A DNA stretch of 64,000 nucleotides, from contig ML664199.1 in NCBI GenBank assembly GCA_007570785.1, positions 25,030,400 through 25,094,399 on the forward strand, in the 5' to 3' direction. The notes under the pieces are model-generated. The model searched no databases and was not told the DNA's origin. It saw only the letters and a list, made by a program, of their open reading frames with translations. Every line of letters starts with the position of its first letter. The first letter of the stretch is position 1. Positions 45,241-56,490 of this stretch are shown here, piece by piece. A program made the translations under genes and the position numbers. Source of the DNA: Antilocapra americana. Its lineage: Eukaryota > Chordata > Mammalia > Artiodactyla > Antilocapridae.

Positions 45241-45848
45241 GTCATCTATGTATGGCCAGCAGCCTCTCTCAGGGCACCTGAGCTCTGCATTTTATTCCAT
45301 CATAAATCTCCACTCCTCTCTCTTCCTCTGAGTCTTGAGTCTCTGCCAAGATACAAGTGATGGTGCCTAAGTCCCATCTATAAATAAAAAGCCTCTGTTT
45401 GTTTTCATTTGGTGACCTTTGTTTATTACCACAGAGGGTAAAAAAAAAAAAAAGTTTAGGAGTTAAGATGACAAATACCTACAAAATCAGATAGGATATG
45501 TGTAGAGCAAGCAGAGACTTAATCAGCACGTTTCTGTTTTTTGAGAAGGACCCTGTAAGTTACTCAGTGTCCTTGACACTTAAAGTCAAGGTCAGGAAAT
45601 GTCCCCTACGGAGACAATCTAACAGAATAGACACATCAGGTAACCACAGAGGAACCCATCTTAGGAAATCATTTGCAAAGTCGGTATTGCTATGTACGGT
45701 GTTGCCTTTGTTTCTTCCAAGTTGCAATGATCAAAAAATTTAACCAAGCAATATAAATGTAATAAACCCACAACAAGATGCAGAAACATATTTGAGCATC
45801 TAGTCTAATTCATTTCCTCCCTCCTTTTTGAAGCTGATTCAGATCTTT
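45241..45848. other. Unassigned DNA, retroposon-like 3' end
   Basis: 45265-45453 ends with an AATAAA-containing phrase (about 45380) and an A14 run at 45440-45453, which looks like an LTR or retroposed 3' end; the family is unknown. The frame 45498-45743 (+) has no domain. Confidence 0.3.
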
Positions 45849-46030
45849 TGTAGTAAAGAACCTGGATGCCAATGCAGGAGACACAGGTTCTATCCCTGGG
45901 TCAGGAAATCCCCTGGAGGAGTAAATGGCAACCCACTCCAGTATTCTTGCCTGAAGAATCCCATGGACAGAGGAGCCTCGAGGGCTACAGCCCATGGGGT
46001 CATCAAGAGGCAGGCAGCTTAATAACTAAA
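45849..46030 (+). mobile_element. Bov-tA SINE, head truncated
   Basis: Starts inside the head (tagtaaagaacctgg), has a B-box-like 'ggttctatccc', BovA body and 'gcagcttaataactaaat' end. Confidence 0.9.
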
Positions 46031-46639
46031 TGAGAAAAATGTAGCACAGTGGCTGGCTCTAGTAGGGCTTGGTGTTGATGTTTGCTAGGTTGTGGACCCC
46101 CATCTGAGGAGTTATATGAGTCAGCAGTGACCTGGCTAATGTAGCACTGGCATGTTTAACCATACCAGGGAATCACATAGCTTTCCTTAAAGAGGCAGAT
46201 GGTCAGTTTTACGCTTGCAGGACATAGGGTCTCTGGGGAAGCTACTCAACTCTGCCCTTGTCAGCCAAAGCAGCCCTAGGCAACAGAAAACTAATGAGCG
46301 TGGCTGCATTAATACCACTTCCTTCCCCCAGACAGAGGGCTGGATTTTGAGACCAACCATAGACCTACCTTTAACATAAAATGTCAGCACCTCAAAGGGA
46401 GACCGGTGTTAGAAACAGCGAACAAATCCAACAATATTTCCTAACAGCCCAAGGCTCGTCTCTGGACCATTCTCAAAAGCAGTGTGATTTGTTCCTTGCA
46501 TTCTCTAAAGAAGGAAGCGCTGACCTTCACACTAATGAGAGAAGAGGAAGGCGGAGCACGGATGAAGAGCCTGCCCAGAGAGGAGCCGAAGGTCCCTTGG
46601 CCTTCAGTCTCTGTGACGACACTGTTCTCAAAGGGATCA
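46031..46639. other. Unassigned DNA
   Basis: A 101-codon plus-strand frame (46381-46686) with charged, low-hydrophobic composition runs into the MIR-like segment and overlaps an 87-codon frame in another phase. Neither matches a family I know. Confidence 0.4.
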
Positions 46640-46835
46640 CTCACCCCAACAACCTTACTCAGTGCTCAAAGCGTGCTACAAAGTAGGAATTATCACTTCT
46701 ATTTTACACTTAAAGCAACAGTGACACAAGATAGCTGTTTTGTTTGAGAACATAAGGCTCCTGGCAGGAAAAGACAAAGTCAAGTCCAAGTCTACCCACC
46801 TGCAGAAGCCCTGTGCTCGGTTCACAGGACTAGAG
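46640..46835 (+). mobile_element. MIR-like ancient SINE
   Basis: Reads 'aagtaggaattatcacttc', 'ttttacacttaaagcaacag', 'aagtccaagtctaccca' in the order of the MIR core and 3' half. Diverged. Confidence 0.5.
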
Positions 46836-47380
46836 TCAGCACCTCAGGAGGGTCCTGGGGTATCTACCACAATGCCCACCAGAGACCAAACAACCTGAGC
46901 CTCCATTTATGATATGACGTTTGACATTCTCTGAATTCTTGGAATCTGCCACCCAAAGATGAGAAGAAACCTTGTACGATGGAATTAAACAGCTTGGATC
47001 AATAACTGCACTGAAATCACATTCATGATCTAAGCAAAATGCAACCAAGTGCATGTTTATGAAGAAAGAAATCTCATCTATATATAGGTTCTAGCTATTT
47101 ATATATCAAAAGTTGAGAATATAGTTTTTCTATAATTAAAACAGACTATTTTTTATTTAAACACATTCTAAAGGTGTATAGAAGTTCTGGTTTTCAAGTT
47201 CTCACTAAAGTGAGATTCAACTTTTAAAATGGAAAGTAGATCTACAGAATTCATACAACTTGCTGTGTTCTTTGTTTCTGTCAGACTTTCTCACCTCTTC
47301 TTCATAAAGGCTTCCTTTATATGGGTTTCATTAGAAGGGAGCATGAGTGGCCAGGGGCGGGGGGGAGTGCAGGGTTGGGG
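46836..47380. other. Unassigned DNA
   Basis: Nothing recognised; AT-rich after 47070. Confidence 0.4.
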
Positions 47381-47490
47381 GGTCTTCTCTAGTGGTCCAG
47401 TGGTTAAGACAGCGCTTCCACTGCAAGGGGTGAGGGCCCCAAATGCCATGTGTTGTGGCCAAAAAAGGCGAAGGGAATAAAATAAAGATT
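47381..47490 (+). mobile_element. CHR-type tRNA-derived SINE
   Basis: 'ggtcttctctagtggtccag', 'gttaagacagcgcttccac', 'gccatgtgttgtggcc' and an A-rich end. The B box is degenerate. Confidence 0.75.
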
Positions 47491-47761
47491 TCATTCTTTA
47501 AAAAAAAGAAGAAGAAACATGAGGATTTGGGGAAACAAAACCACACACACCCACAAGACTTATAACTGGCTCCAACCATGCACTTAAAAGTTCACTTATT
47601 CTCCAGTGGATTTTGATCTAAATTCTTTAGCTGTCTCCTGTCAAAAGATGCAAGCTTTATAGAGTCATTGCAGAAACCATGGCAAGATTCCCAAGGGTAT
47701 CAATGGAGATTTTCCTTTTGAGATGCAAATAAAGAGATTGTTTTGTTTTATTTGTTTCTTA

Positions 47762-47766
<5 letters not shown>
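47491..47766. other. Unassigned DNA
   Basis: No feature before the microsatellite. Confidence 0.35.

Positions 47767-47810
<44 letters not shown>
47767..47810. repeat. (CA)22 microsatellite
   Basis: Uninterrupted 44-bp CA dinucleotide run, long enough to be length-variable. It is not at a recognisable SINE tail. Confidence 0.97.
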
Positions 47811-47812
<2 letters not shown>

Positions 47813-48904
47813 AATGACTTTAATTAACTCCTCTTAAAGTTCAAAGGCACCATAGCTTCAGCTCAGAAAGTACTTCATTGACTCTGTACCTGGCCCTTCC
47901 ACCAGGATGCCCATCTGTGCTGGGATATTTCAGAATTTCCCCCCACCAGCTCTCTAGAGGTCTCCTGGCCCCCATTAGCCTATCTTGGAGACTTAAAGAA
48001 ATTCTTAGCTATGGTGTTTTTCCTCTCCTCTTACAAAGGTCTTAAAAAGTCATTTTTTTAAAATGGTAATTTAACATTCAGGTTATTTTGAAAGCCTTTG
48101 CAACCAAAGATTGCACAAGCAAAGGTTCTTATAGCGCCCTCACCCACGTGTCCATATGTTATATTTTGGATAGGCAAGATGTTAAATATAAGCTTTAATA
48201 AATGCAGCGAGGCTAAATGAAGTCAGCAAGCGTGACATTTGCATTCGCTGTTTAACAATGATTTTGCCTCCCTGTTCCGAATGAAGATAGACAGCTTGAG
48301 CATGAGGGGAAAAAATATCTCTCTGTTTTTTTTACCATTTTGTATACATTTATTCTTTGTATTTATTCAAGTCTACCATCTCATTTCTAATCTTTAATTT
48401 TTTTCATTTTTCATTCTTCACAATCTCATATCATGGCTCAAATGGACAAAGACAAAGTAGGGAAAGAATATGATAAATAATAGCTCTCAAGTATCTTTGA
48501 GATAAGGTGAGAAGGCAGAGGATCAAACTTGCCTGGGACTTGTGATGTAGGTTAAAATCCGGATGTGTTTTGTAAAACACAAACTCGTCAAGAATACTCA
48601 TATGATTGTGTATCAGGTGGAAGAGCTACAGAATAATACATCTTTGTTACTTGATTTCAAGTATATTCGCAAATAGCTTTCAACACTGACAAGGGAGCAA
48701 CATTCAGGCACTCTCTCTGTGGAGCGGAGCCAAACACCTGGGTAGAAACTGAAAAAGAAGAATTGAGCAAATTACCTTCATTGAATTGTCATGAAGTGAA
48801 ACACTCAGGTCTTTAGGAACATCAAACACCACCTTTTGATGAGTGGATCCTTCTTCATAGCTAAAATTCTAGGAAAACTGCCTTGTGTTGCTTACATAAA
48901 AGTC
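47811..48904. other. Unassigned DNA
   Basis: No repeat or coding structure recognised over 1.1 kb. Confidence 0.4.
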
Positions 48905-49372
48905 AGAGTGTCTTCAAATGAATTTATCTATGAAACAGAAAGAGACTTACAGACATAGAGAGCAGACTTGTGGTTGCCAAGGAGGATGGGCTTGGGAAGA
49001 GATGGAGCGGGAGGCTGGGATTAGCAGATGCAAACTATTATATATGGGATGGATAAACAACAAGGTCCTACTGTACAATGCAAGGAACTATGGTCAATAT
49101 CCTGTGAAAAACCATAATGGAAAAGATTATGAAAAAGAATGCATCTATATGTATACACTGAATTTTTTGCTCTACACCTAAAATTAACATAACACTGTAA
49201 ATCAACTAGTCTTGCTGTTGTTAGTTGCTAAGTTGTGTCCAACGAGTCTTGTGCAACCCCAGGGACTGCCAACCCATGGATCGAACACATGTTTCCTGTT
49301 TGGCAGGCGATTCTTTACCACTGAGCCACCAGGAAAGCCCATATACTTCAATAAAATTTTAAAAAGCAATCA
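48905..49372 (+). mobile_element. Older L1 3' end split by Bov-tA
   Basis: 48905-49210: 'gaaacagaaagagacttacag', 'gtggttgccaaggaggatgg', 'ggataaacaacaaggtcc', 'cactgtaaatcaact'. The element resumes at 49341 with 'atacttcaataaaatttt'. Clean interruption by the SINE. Confidence 0.88.
49211..49340 (-). mobile_element. Bov-tA SINE, internally shortened
   Basis: Antisense terminus (gttgttagttgctaagttg) and head (gcgattctttaccactgagcc) are present, but most of the BovA body is missing, leaving 130 bp. Confidence 0.88.
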
Positions 49373-49504
49373 CAGTGTCTTATATGACAAAATGATGCAG
49401 AGTTAGAGAGAAACGGAACAGTGGTGGAGCGGGCACTCTGGGGGCTGGCCTGTCCTCTAGCAGGAAGATGGGAGATGGACTGGGATCCTCCTCTTAGACT
49501 GCCA

Positions 49505-49717
49505 ACATCCTTGAGGATTCACTGCACCAGGCATCGGGCCAAGTAATTCATGTGCATCATCTCATTTAAGCCTCAAAACAGCCCCAGCTTGTAATCTGCA
49601 ATGCTACTATGATACCACTCAGGCTACCACGAAGAGTAGCCATCACTTACCAAGTGATTGCTGTGTATCAAGAGCTGTGCTTCTTTTACATCTATGCGTT
49701 TAGTCCTATGACAACCT
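49505..49717 (+). mobile_element. MIR-like ancient SINE remnants
   Basis: 'gtgcatcatctcatttaagcc' at about 49551 and a second 'gtgtatcaagagctgtgc' segment from about 49640 both resemble MIR 5' and core phrases. Possibly two copies. Confidence 0.4.
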
Positions 49718-49762
49718 GCATTGGCAGGCGGGTTCTTCACCACTAGTGTCACTTGGGAAGCC
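49718..49762 (-). mobile_element. Bov-tA head fragment
   Basis: Only the antisense tRNA-like head remains (ggcgggttcttcaccactag, cacttgggaagcccc). Confidence 0.65.
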
Positions 49763-50089
49763 CCCGTCCATCCACTCAACATGTGACTATTATGAATGAC
49801 TACCTTCTATGGGATGCTCACTGCTCTCAGACAGCGTCTCGTGCCCTTCAGATCTTGGTTTTCTCATGGCTCTTGTTTATAAATGCAGATGCAAATCATC
49901 AGATGAGCATGAACATTTTCAGCTGTTCTTTGCCTCTGCTCCCTGTCTTCATGCATATCAGAAGTGATAGTCGTACTGCTCAGTTATTACTCATTAGCAA
50001 TAGTGAATAAACTGAGGACACAGGAAAAGTGCAGCAAAGGGAGGGACTCTGCTACTTCCTTTATTCACCATGATCCTGGCAACTAAAAC
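49763..50089. other. Unassigned DNA
   Basis: An 85-codon plus-strand frame (49753-50010) overlaps the SINE head and has no domain. Confidence 0.35.
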
Positions 50090-50500
50090 ATTTTTTAATT
50101 TTTATCTTTTATTGGAGTACAGTTGACCTCTAGTATAGATCTGACTCATTGGAAAACATTCTGATGCTGGGAAAGATTGAGGGCAGGAGGAGAAGGGGAT
50201 AATAGAGGATGAGATGGTTGGATAGCATCACCAACTCAACAGACATGAATTTGAGCAAATTCTGGGAGATAGTGAAGGAGAGGGAAGCCTGGCATGCTAT
50301 AGTCAGTGGGGGTCCAAAAGGTCACACATGACTGAGTGACTGAACAGCAACAGCATAGTTGATCTACAATCTTGTGTTAGTGTCAGGTGTACAGCAAAGC
50401 AAATCAGTTATACATATACATGCATCTATTCTTTTTCAGATTCTTTTCCCATATAGGTCATTACAGAGTAGAGTTCCCTGTGCTGTACAGCAAATAGTCC
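50090..50500 (-). mobile_element. Older L1 3' end split by BovB
   Basis: 50090-50136 (ttttattggagtacagttgac) and 50357-50500 (atagttgatctacaatcttg, ggtgtacagcaaagcaaatc, ccctgtgctgtacagcaaat) are the same antisense L1 3' end as at 62.1 kb. The repeated a(c/t)agttga(c/t)ct at the joints is a plausible decayed target-site duplication. Confidence 0.82.
50137..50356 (+). mobile_element. BovB LINE 3' end nested in L1
   Basis: Sense BovB from 'atctgactcattggaaaaca' to 'gactgagtgactgaacagc', 220 bp, younger than the surrounding L1. Confidence 0.88.
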
Positions 50501-51029
50501 CACTGAAATATCTTTAAATGGTAGCCTGTAGTGCTCTAGAATTTAGCATTTGTATCATGTAATACGTTAATACAAGTTTCTTCATTCTAAGAATGAGATT
50601 GTCTGGTTTGACCTTTTAGAGAAAACCACATTTCATTATAATGCTATAACTATCTATCTTTCCTGCAAATGCCTTTCAAGCATTTATATCAACCTCAGAT
50701 TTTCACAAGTACTGTAAAGCTTGGAAACAGGAGCTCATTGACCTGAAGAAGGTTGAGTTCCACCTCACCAGAACCAATTAGACAACAAAAGCAATGAGAG
50801 TAAAGAGTTATGTTTAAGGCTGGCATACACTCTCCCTGTTTGTAAAGCCAGTGGGAGGATGACAAGGGAGGTGGGGACAGAAGCATCCTTTCAGCTGGAG
50901 AAGGGATTGGAAGCAAACCCCAGGCAAGCAGCTACTCTGACAGTGTGGTGCACAGTTCTGCACCTGCTAGTTTAGGTATGGCATATGATGATGATGTTTT
51001 TCTAACTTAATTGTTAAAGCCAAGACAGC
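50501..51029. other. Unassigned DNA
   Basis: Nothing recognised. The frame at 50695-50916 (-) is domainless. Confidence 0.4.
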
Positions 51030-51185
51030 AGGGTTCCCTGGTCCTGTAACTAAAGATCCCCATGAAGTAACTGAGCCTGTGGACTGCAAGGAAAACGCCC
51101 CACACAATGCAACAAAGATCCTACATGCTGCAAGAAAGACCCAATGCATCCAAATAGATAAATAAATAGATATTTTAAAAAACCA
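51030..51185 (+). mobile_element. CHR-type SINE, diverged
   Basis: 'cagggttccctggtcctg', 'acaatgcaacaaagatcctac', 'tgctgcaagaaagaccca' and (aaat)n-type tail. The order fits the longer CHR variant seen at 58.2 kb; the tRNA head is poor. Confidence 0.5.
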
Positions 51186-51269
51186 AGGCACTCAAGCCAT
51201 TGTTTCAAAAATGGTTCCAATCAAAATGTTTTGAACCGTTTGTGTTTAACAATAAGTGAATATATTTTT

Positions 51270-51440
51270 GCTGCTGTTCAGTGGCTCAATCATGTCAGAC
51301 TCTTTGTGACCCCACAGGCTGTAGCACACCAGGCTTCCCTGTCCTTCACCATCTCCCAGAGCTGGCACAAACTCATGTCCATTGAGTCAGTGATGTCATG
51401 CAACCATCTCATCCTCTGTCACCCCCCTCTCTTCCCATGA
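51270..51440 (-). mobile_element. BovB LINE, 3' terminal fragment
   Basis: 'gctgctgttcagtggctc' to 'accatctcatcctctgtc'. Antisense; ends inside the C-terminal RT region. Confidence 0.85.
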
Positions 51441-52116
51441 TGTCACACAGTGAGAAATCAGATGCTAGGTAGTTTGACAACTGGAAAACTGGGTCACAAC
51501 AAGGTCCCCAGAGACCCCTGTTCTTCCCACTTTCTGTTTGCCATTCAGTTGCCTTTGCTCTCACGTTTGTCTCCTCATGGTGCAGGAAGGCTGAGCAGAG
51601 CTGAGCAATCTGTCTTCACAGAACAACATCCAATAACTGGGGAGAGAACAATCCCCCTCTGCACCACTTTCTAATAAAGAAGAAAACCTTTTTTACAGAT
51701 CCCCTGCCGCTGCCACCACCACCACCACCACCAATGGTGAATTTTGCTCAAAACTTGGCCTATTATATTGGATTCTTTTTTTTCCTATCATTACATTTTA
51801 AAAAGTCATTAAATATTCGCAATGCCAGGTCTTTATCAGGTATTTGTTTTGCGGAGATTTTCCACCAAGTGCTTTTTCTACCAAGCTTTACAAAATAGTG
51901 ATGCCAGAGCCTCATCCCCTGAGATTTTTATTTCACTAGCCTAACGTGTGCTCTCAGCATCCAGATGTTTAAAAGCCCTCCAAGTGGTAAGAAGCTCTAG
52001 ATTAGAGCAATTAAGACATACATCCTTGGGGCTGGAGAAGAGCCCTGGAGACACAGGACATCCTGATGCCAGAACAAAATTAGAGTCAGCAAGACTCCAG
52101 TTGAATGTGAGGTGGT
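51441..52116. other. Unassigned DNA with (CCA)n
   Basis: A (CCA)n trinucleotide run at about 51713-51733. The frame 51450-51674 (+) has no domain. Confidence 0.45.
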
Positions 52117-52306
52117 CCTCTTCTCTGGTGGCTCAAATGGTAAAGCATCTGCCTACAATGTGGGAGACCCAGATTCGATCCCGGGGTTGGAAAGATTCCC
52201 TGGAGAAGGAAATGGCAACCCACTCCAGAATTCTTGCCTGGAAAATCCGGAGGAGCCTGGTAGGCTACGGTCCATGGGGTTCCAAATAGCTGGACACGAC
52301 TTTGAC
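52117..52306 (+). mobile_element. Bov-tA SINE (first of a tandem pair)
   Basis: Head 'tctctggtggctcaaatgg', B box gattcgatccc at 52172-52182 close to the pol III consensus, and BovA body with a short deletion (ggaaaatccggaggagcc lacks 'catggacaga'). Confidence 0.92.
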
Positions 52307-52515
52307 TTAATGGTAAAGAATACACTTGCCAATGCAGGAGATGCCAGAGATGCAGGTTTTATCCCTGGTTCTATCCCTGGGTCAGAAAAATCCTCTGGAG
52401 AAGGAAATGGCAACCCATTCTAGTATTCTTGCCTGGAGAATCCCACAGACAGACGAGCCTGGCAGGCTACAGTCCATGGGGTCGTAAAGAGTCAGATACA
52501 ACTGAGCACATACAC
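52307..52515 (+). mobile_element. Bov-tA SINE (second of a tandem pair)
   Basis: Begins abruptly in the head (ttaatggtaaagaatacac) right after the first copy's terminus. It carries a duplicated 'ggttttatccctggttctatccctgg' B-box region and a full BovA body. Same orientation as its neighbour. Confidence 0.92.
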
Positions 52516-52534
52516 ACATAGTTTTAAAAAATAA

Positions 52535-53695
52535 TGGTACTGGCACAAAGACAGAAATATAGATCAATGGAACAGAATAGAAAGCCCAGAGATAGATCCA
52601 CGCATCTATGGACACCTTATCTTTGACAAAGGAGGCAAGAATATACAATGGAGAAAAGACAACCTCTTTAACAAGTGATGCTGGGAAAACTGGACAGCCA
52701 CTTGTAAAAGAATGAAACTAGATCACTTTCTAACACCATACTCAAAGATAAACTCAAAATGGATCAAAGATCTAAGCATAAGACCAGAAACTATAAAACT
52801 CCTAGAGGATAACATAGGCAAAACACTCTCTGCCATAACCCAAAGCGGGATCCTCCATGACCCACCTCCCAGAATATTGGAAATAAAAACACGAATAAAC
52901 AAATGGGACCTAATTAAAATTAAAAGCTTCTGCACAACAAAGGAAACTATAAGCAAGGTGAAAAGACAGCCTTCAGAATGGGAGAAAATAATAGCCATTG
53001 AGGCAACGGACAAACAATTAATCTCAAAAATTTACAAGCAACTCCTGCAGCTCCATTCTAGAAAAATAAACAACCCAATTAAAAAGTGGGCCAAAGAACT
53101 TAACCGACATTTCTCCAAAGAAGATATAAAAATGGCTAACAAACATATGAAAAGATGCTCAACATCACTCATTATCAGAGAAATGCAAATCAAAACCACA
53201 ATGAGGTACCACTTTACACCAGTTAGAATGGCTGCCATCCAAAAGTCTACAAGCAATAAATGCTGGAGAGGATGTGGAGAAAAGGGAACCCTCTTACACT
53301 GTTGGTGGGAATGCAAACTAGTACAGCCACTATGGAAAACAGTGTGGAGGTTCCTTAAAAAGCTGCAAATAGTCCTGCCATATGACCCAGCAATCCCAGT
53401 GCTGGGCATATACACCGAGGAAACCAGAATTGAAAGAGCCACGTGCACCCCAGTGTTCATCGCTGCATTGTTTACAATAGCCAGGACATGGAAGCAGCCT
53501 AGATGCCCATCAACTGACGAATGGATAAGAAAGCTGTGGTACATATACACAATGGAATATTACTCAGCATTAAAAAAAAATTCATTTGAAGCAATTCTAC
53601 TCAGATGGACGAAACTGGAGCCCATTATCCAGAGTGAAGTAAGCCAGAAGCAAAAACAACAATACAGTATATCAACACATATATATGGAATTTAG
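52535..53695 (+). pseudogene. L1 ORF2 C-terminal 380 codons, one nonsense codon
   Basis: Continuous in one frame from the truncation to the normal ORF2 stop except for a single TGA at 52676-52678, where related copies have TGG (Trp) in the 'NKWCWENW' phrase. Downstream it reads [37 protein letters not shown], the [18 protein letters not shown] motif, [18 protein letters not shown] and STHIYGI. No endonuclease or RT catalytic region is present. Confidence 0.93.
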
Positions 53696-53985
53696 AAAGA
53701 CGGTAATGAGAACTTAACATGCGAGACAGCAAAAGGAATGCACATGTATAGAATAGACTCGTGGACTTTGTGGATGTGGGTAAGGGTGGGATGATATGGG
53801 AGAAGCGCATTGAAACAAGTTAATTATCATATGTCTAATCAATCGCCAGCCCAGGATTGATGCTCGGGGCTGGTGCAGCGAGATTTCCCAGGGGGGAGGG
53901 AGGAGGGAGGGGGGTTCTGGAGGGGAAGCATATGTAAACCCATGGTGATATCATGTCATTGTATGGCAAAAACAATAAAAAAAAA
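52535..53985 (+). mobile_element. Young 5'-truncated L1
   Basis: Sense L1 from 'ggtactggcacaaagacag' in ORF2 through the 3' UTR G-rich tract (53891-53914) to the A-rich end. Very close to the copies at 3.5 and 33 kb. No clear target-site duplication was found. Confidence 0.94.
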
Positions 53986-54270
53986 AGAGAGAGATTAGCT
54001 TTGTTTACTGAGAATACATTTGAGGAATCACTTAGAGCATTAATTCTTTCTGTAAATATCCTTTTTTATTTTTATTTGTGAACATGAAACAGTTCTTTGT
54101 GGGAGAAATGGAAAAAAGGGTATGGAGTTTTCTAGTAATTTCCTAATTTTAGGAAGCAAGCAAAATACTGGCAGTTGTAGAAGAAATATTGTCATATGTT
54201 AACAACATTTAACATAATAAATAGTATGTGTTTAGTATTTTGTAGTTTATAAAGGAGAAGTATTAACATC
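53986..54270. other. Unassigned AT-rich DNA
   Basis: Short flank between L1 and BovB. Confidence 0.35.
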
Positions 54271-54881
54271 AGTTCAGTTCAGTTCAGTCACTCAGTCATG
54301 TCCTACTCTTTGCGACCCCATGAACCACAGCACACCAGGCCTCCCTGTCCATCACCAACTCCCGGAGTCCTCCCAAACCCATGTTCTTCGAGTCAGTGAT
54401 GCCATCCAGCCATCTCATCCTCTATCTTCCCCTTCTCCTCCTGCCCTCAATCCTTCCCAGCATCAGGGTCTTTTCCAATGAGTCAACTCTTCTCATGAGC
54501 TGGCCAAAGTATTAGAGTTTCAGCTTCAACATCAGTCCTTCCAATGAACACCCAGGACTGATCTCCTTTAGGATGGACTGGTTGGATCTCCTTGCAGTCT
54601 AAGGGACTCTCAACAGTCTTCTCCAACACCACAATTTAAAAGCATCAGTTCTTTGGTGCTCAGCCTTTTTCACTGTCCAACTCTCGCATCCATACATGAC
54701 TACTAGAAAAACCATAGCCTTTACTAGATGAACCTTTGTTGGTAAAGTAATGTCTCTGCTTTTCAATATGCTATCCAGTTTGGCCATAACTTTCCTTCCA
54801 AGGAGTAGGGGTCTTTTGATTTCATGGCTGTGATCACCATCTACAGTGATTTTGGACCCCCCCTCCCAAAAAAAAAAAAAA
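54271..54881 (-). mobile_element. BovB LINE running into an assembly gap
   Basis: Antisense from cagttcagttcagttcag to 'gtgattttggacccccc', ending in an A14 run against the N gap. The minus-strand frame encodes HEIKRPLLLGRKVMAKLDSI, VVMYGCESWTVKKAEHQR and WCWRRLLRVP. The BovB probably continues into the gap. Confidence 0.92.
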
Positions 54882-55281
54882 NNNNNNNNNNNNNNNNNNN
54901 NNNNNNNNNNNNNNNNNNNNNNNNNNNNNNNNNNNNNNNNNNNNNNNNNNNNNNNNNNNNNNNNNNNNNNNNNNNNNNNNNNNNNNNNNNNNNNNNNNNN
55001 NNNNNNNNNNNNNNNNNNNNNNNNNNNNNNNNNNNNNNNNNNNNNNNNNNNNNNNNNNNNNNNNNNNNNNNNNNNNNNNNNNNNNNNNNNNNNNNNNNNN
55101 NNNNNNNNNNNNNNNNNNNNNNNNNNNNNNNNNNNNNNNNNNNNNNNNNNNNNNNNNNNNNNNNNNNNNNNNNNNNNNNNNNNNNNNNNNNNNNNNNNNN
55201 NNNNNNNNNNNNNNNNNNNNNNNNNNNNNNNNNNNNNNNNNNNNNNNNNNNNNNNNNNNNNNNNNNNNNNNNNNNNNNNNN
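54882..55281. other. Assembly gap, exactly 400 N
   Basis: Bounded by a poly-A run on the left and (aat)n on the right, so simple sequence probably broke the assembly. Apparent frames across it are artefacts. Confidence 0.99.
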
Positions 55282-55298
55282 AATAATAATAATAATAG
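55282..55298. repeat. (AAT)n simple repeat
   Basis: Five to six aat units at the gap edge; the full tract length is unknown because of the gap. Confidence 0.8.
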
Positions 55299-56192
55299 CA
55301 TTTATAAGCATCAGTAACAGGGGTAATGGGTAAAGAGATGTCTTTTAAGGTGTTTGTCTGCCCCATTATAAATGATCCCTCTCTGCTGTCACCAGGGGCA
55401 GGAGTTGATCCAAAGGAGCCGAGTCTGTGGAGTGTGACAGGACCAAGAGGACTCTAATTAAATGACTCCCCAGGAATTGTAAACGGAAGTGAGAAGCCTG
55501 AATCCTGAAATCTGACCTGATCTGGGGACATTGGTTCCCCCGTAGAAAGTGCACAAGACACAGAAGACTACAGCTGGAAGGCCAGCTCTCACCTTCACAG
55601 CTACACAGACCAGAAAACTGTCAGCCCCACGGCTGAGTTCTCTCTCCAGGGGCCAGTAGCATGGGAAGCCCAGTCATGAGATTCTGTTTTGCATGTGGCA
55701 TCAGCACTATTCCTTGGAGACTGAAGTGGTGGCCTAGGGTGTCTATAGCCCCAGAAGGGAAGTATTATCAGGCTATGTGGACATGCCAAGGAAACAGGGT
55801 CTGGACACCTGGGAAACAGGGTCTGGACACCAAAGAACAGATCAACTTTGGGAGTTTGGGTTTGGGTCCACTTGGTAAAGACTCTTCTCCTTTATTCTTT
55901 CTCTGGTAACTTGACCTGTCCCTTCCCCTGGACTCCCTACCTGAGAACTGTGACCAGAAACTGGGGACACCCGTCTCTTTGCTCAGCATCCCAACTCACT
56001 CCACTGGGTCCTTAGAGCTTGTGAGGTGGTCATGTGACACCGGGAAGCCAATCAGCATTGAGGGAAGTTAGCCAAGGCCTCGACCCCCAGGTCCTGGTTC
56101 AGCACTGAGACCTTGCTCCCACCTCCTGGAAGATGCTTCCTGCACTAGCTGAGAACAGCAGCCATTTAGAAACCTTGAGAGGGGTTCCTGGT
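55299..56192. other. Unassigned GC-balanced DNA with a 22-bp tandem duplication
   Basis: ggaaacagggtctggacacc occurs at 55790-55809 and 55812-55831. Frames at 55661-55909 (+) and 55768-55989 (-) overlap it and lack domains. No known repeat family. Confidence 0.5.
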
Positions 56193-56400
56193 GGTGGTTT
56201 GGTCCCTAAGTCTTGTCTGACGCTTTTGGGACCCCATGGACTGTAGCCCGCCAGGCTCCTCTGTCCATGGGATTTCCCAGGCAAGAATACTGTGGTGGGT
56301 TGCTATTTCCTTTTCCAGGGGATCTTCTTGACCCAGGGATCCAACTGTGTTTCCTGCATTGCAGGTGAATTCCTTACCACTAAGCCACCAGGAAAGCCCC
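56193..56400 (-). mobile_element. Bov-tA SINE
   Basis: Antisense, near full length. The head complement is 'attccttaccactaagccac' and the terminus 'ggtccctaagtcttgtctgac'. Confidence 0.92.
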
Positions 56401-56490
56401 TTACAGAGGTTTGTAAGTCTTTAAGTCATGTTGTCTCTCAGAGAGCAGAAATGCTGGAAAGGAAAAATGTAAATAAAGAATGAAAAGGTG

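Noticed and set aside
46381..46747. Novel small protein genes (101 and 87 codons) at 46.4 kb
   Set aside because: They overlap in different frames, run into a MIR-like repeat and have no domain, splice context or codon pattern supporting translation.
54599..55366. 255-codon minus-strand frame across the second N gap
   Set aside because: Its real part is BovB RT tail; the rest is N read as coding.
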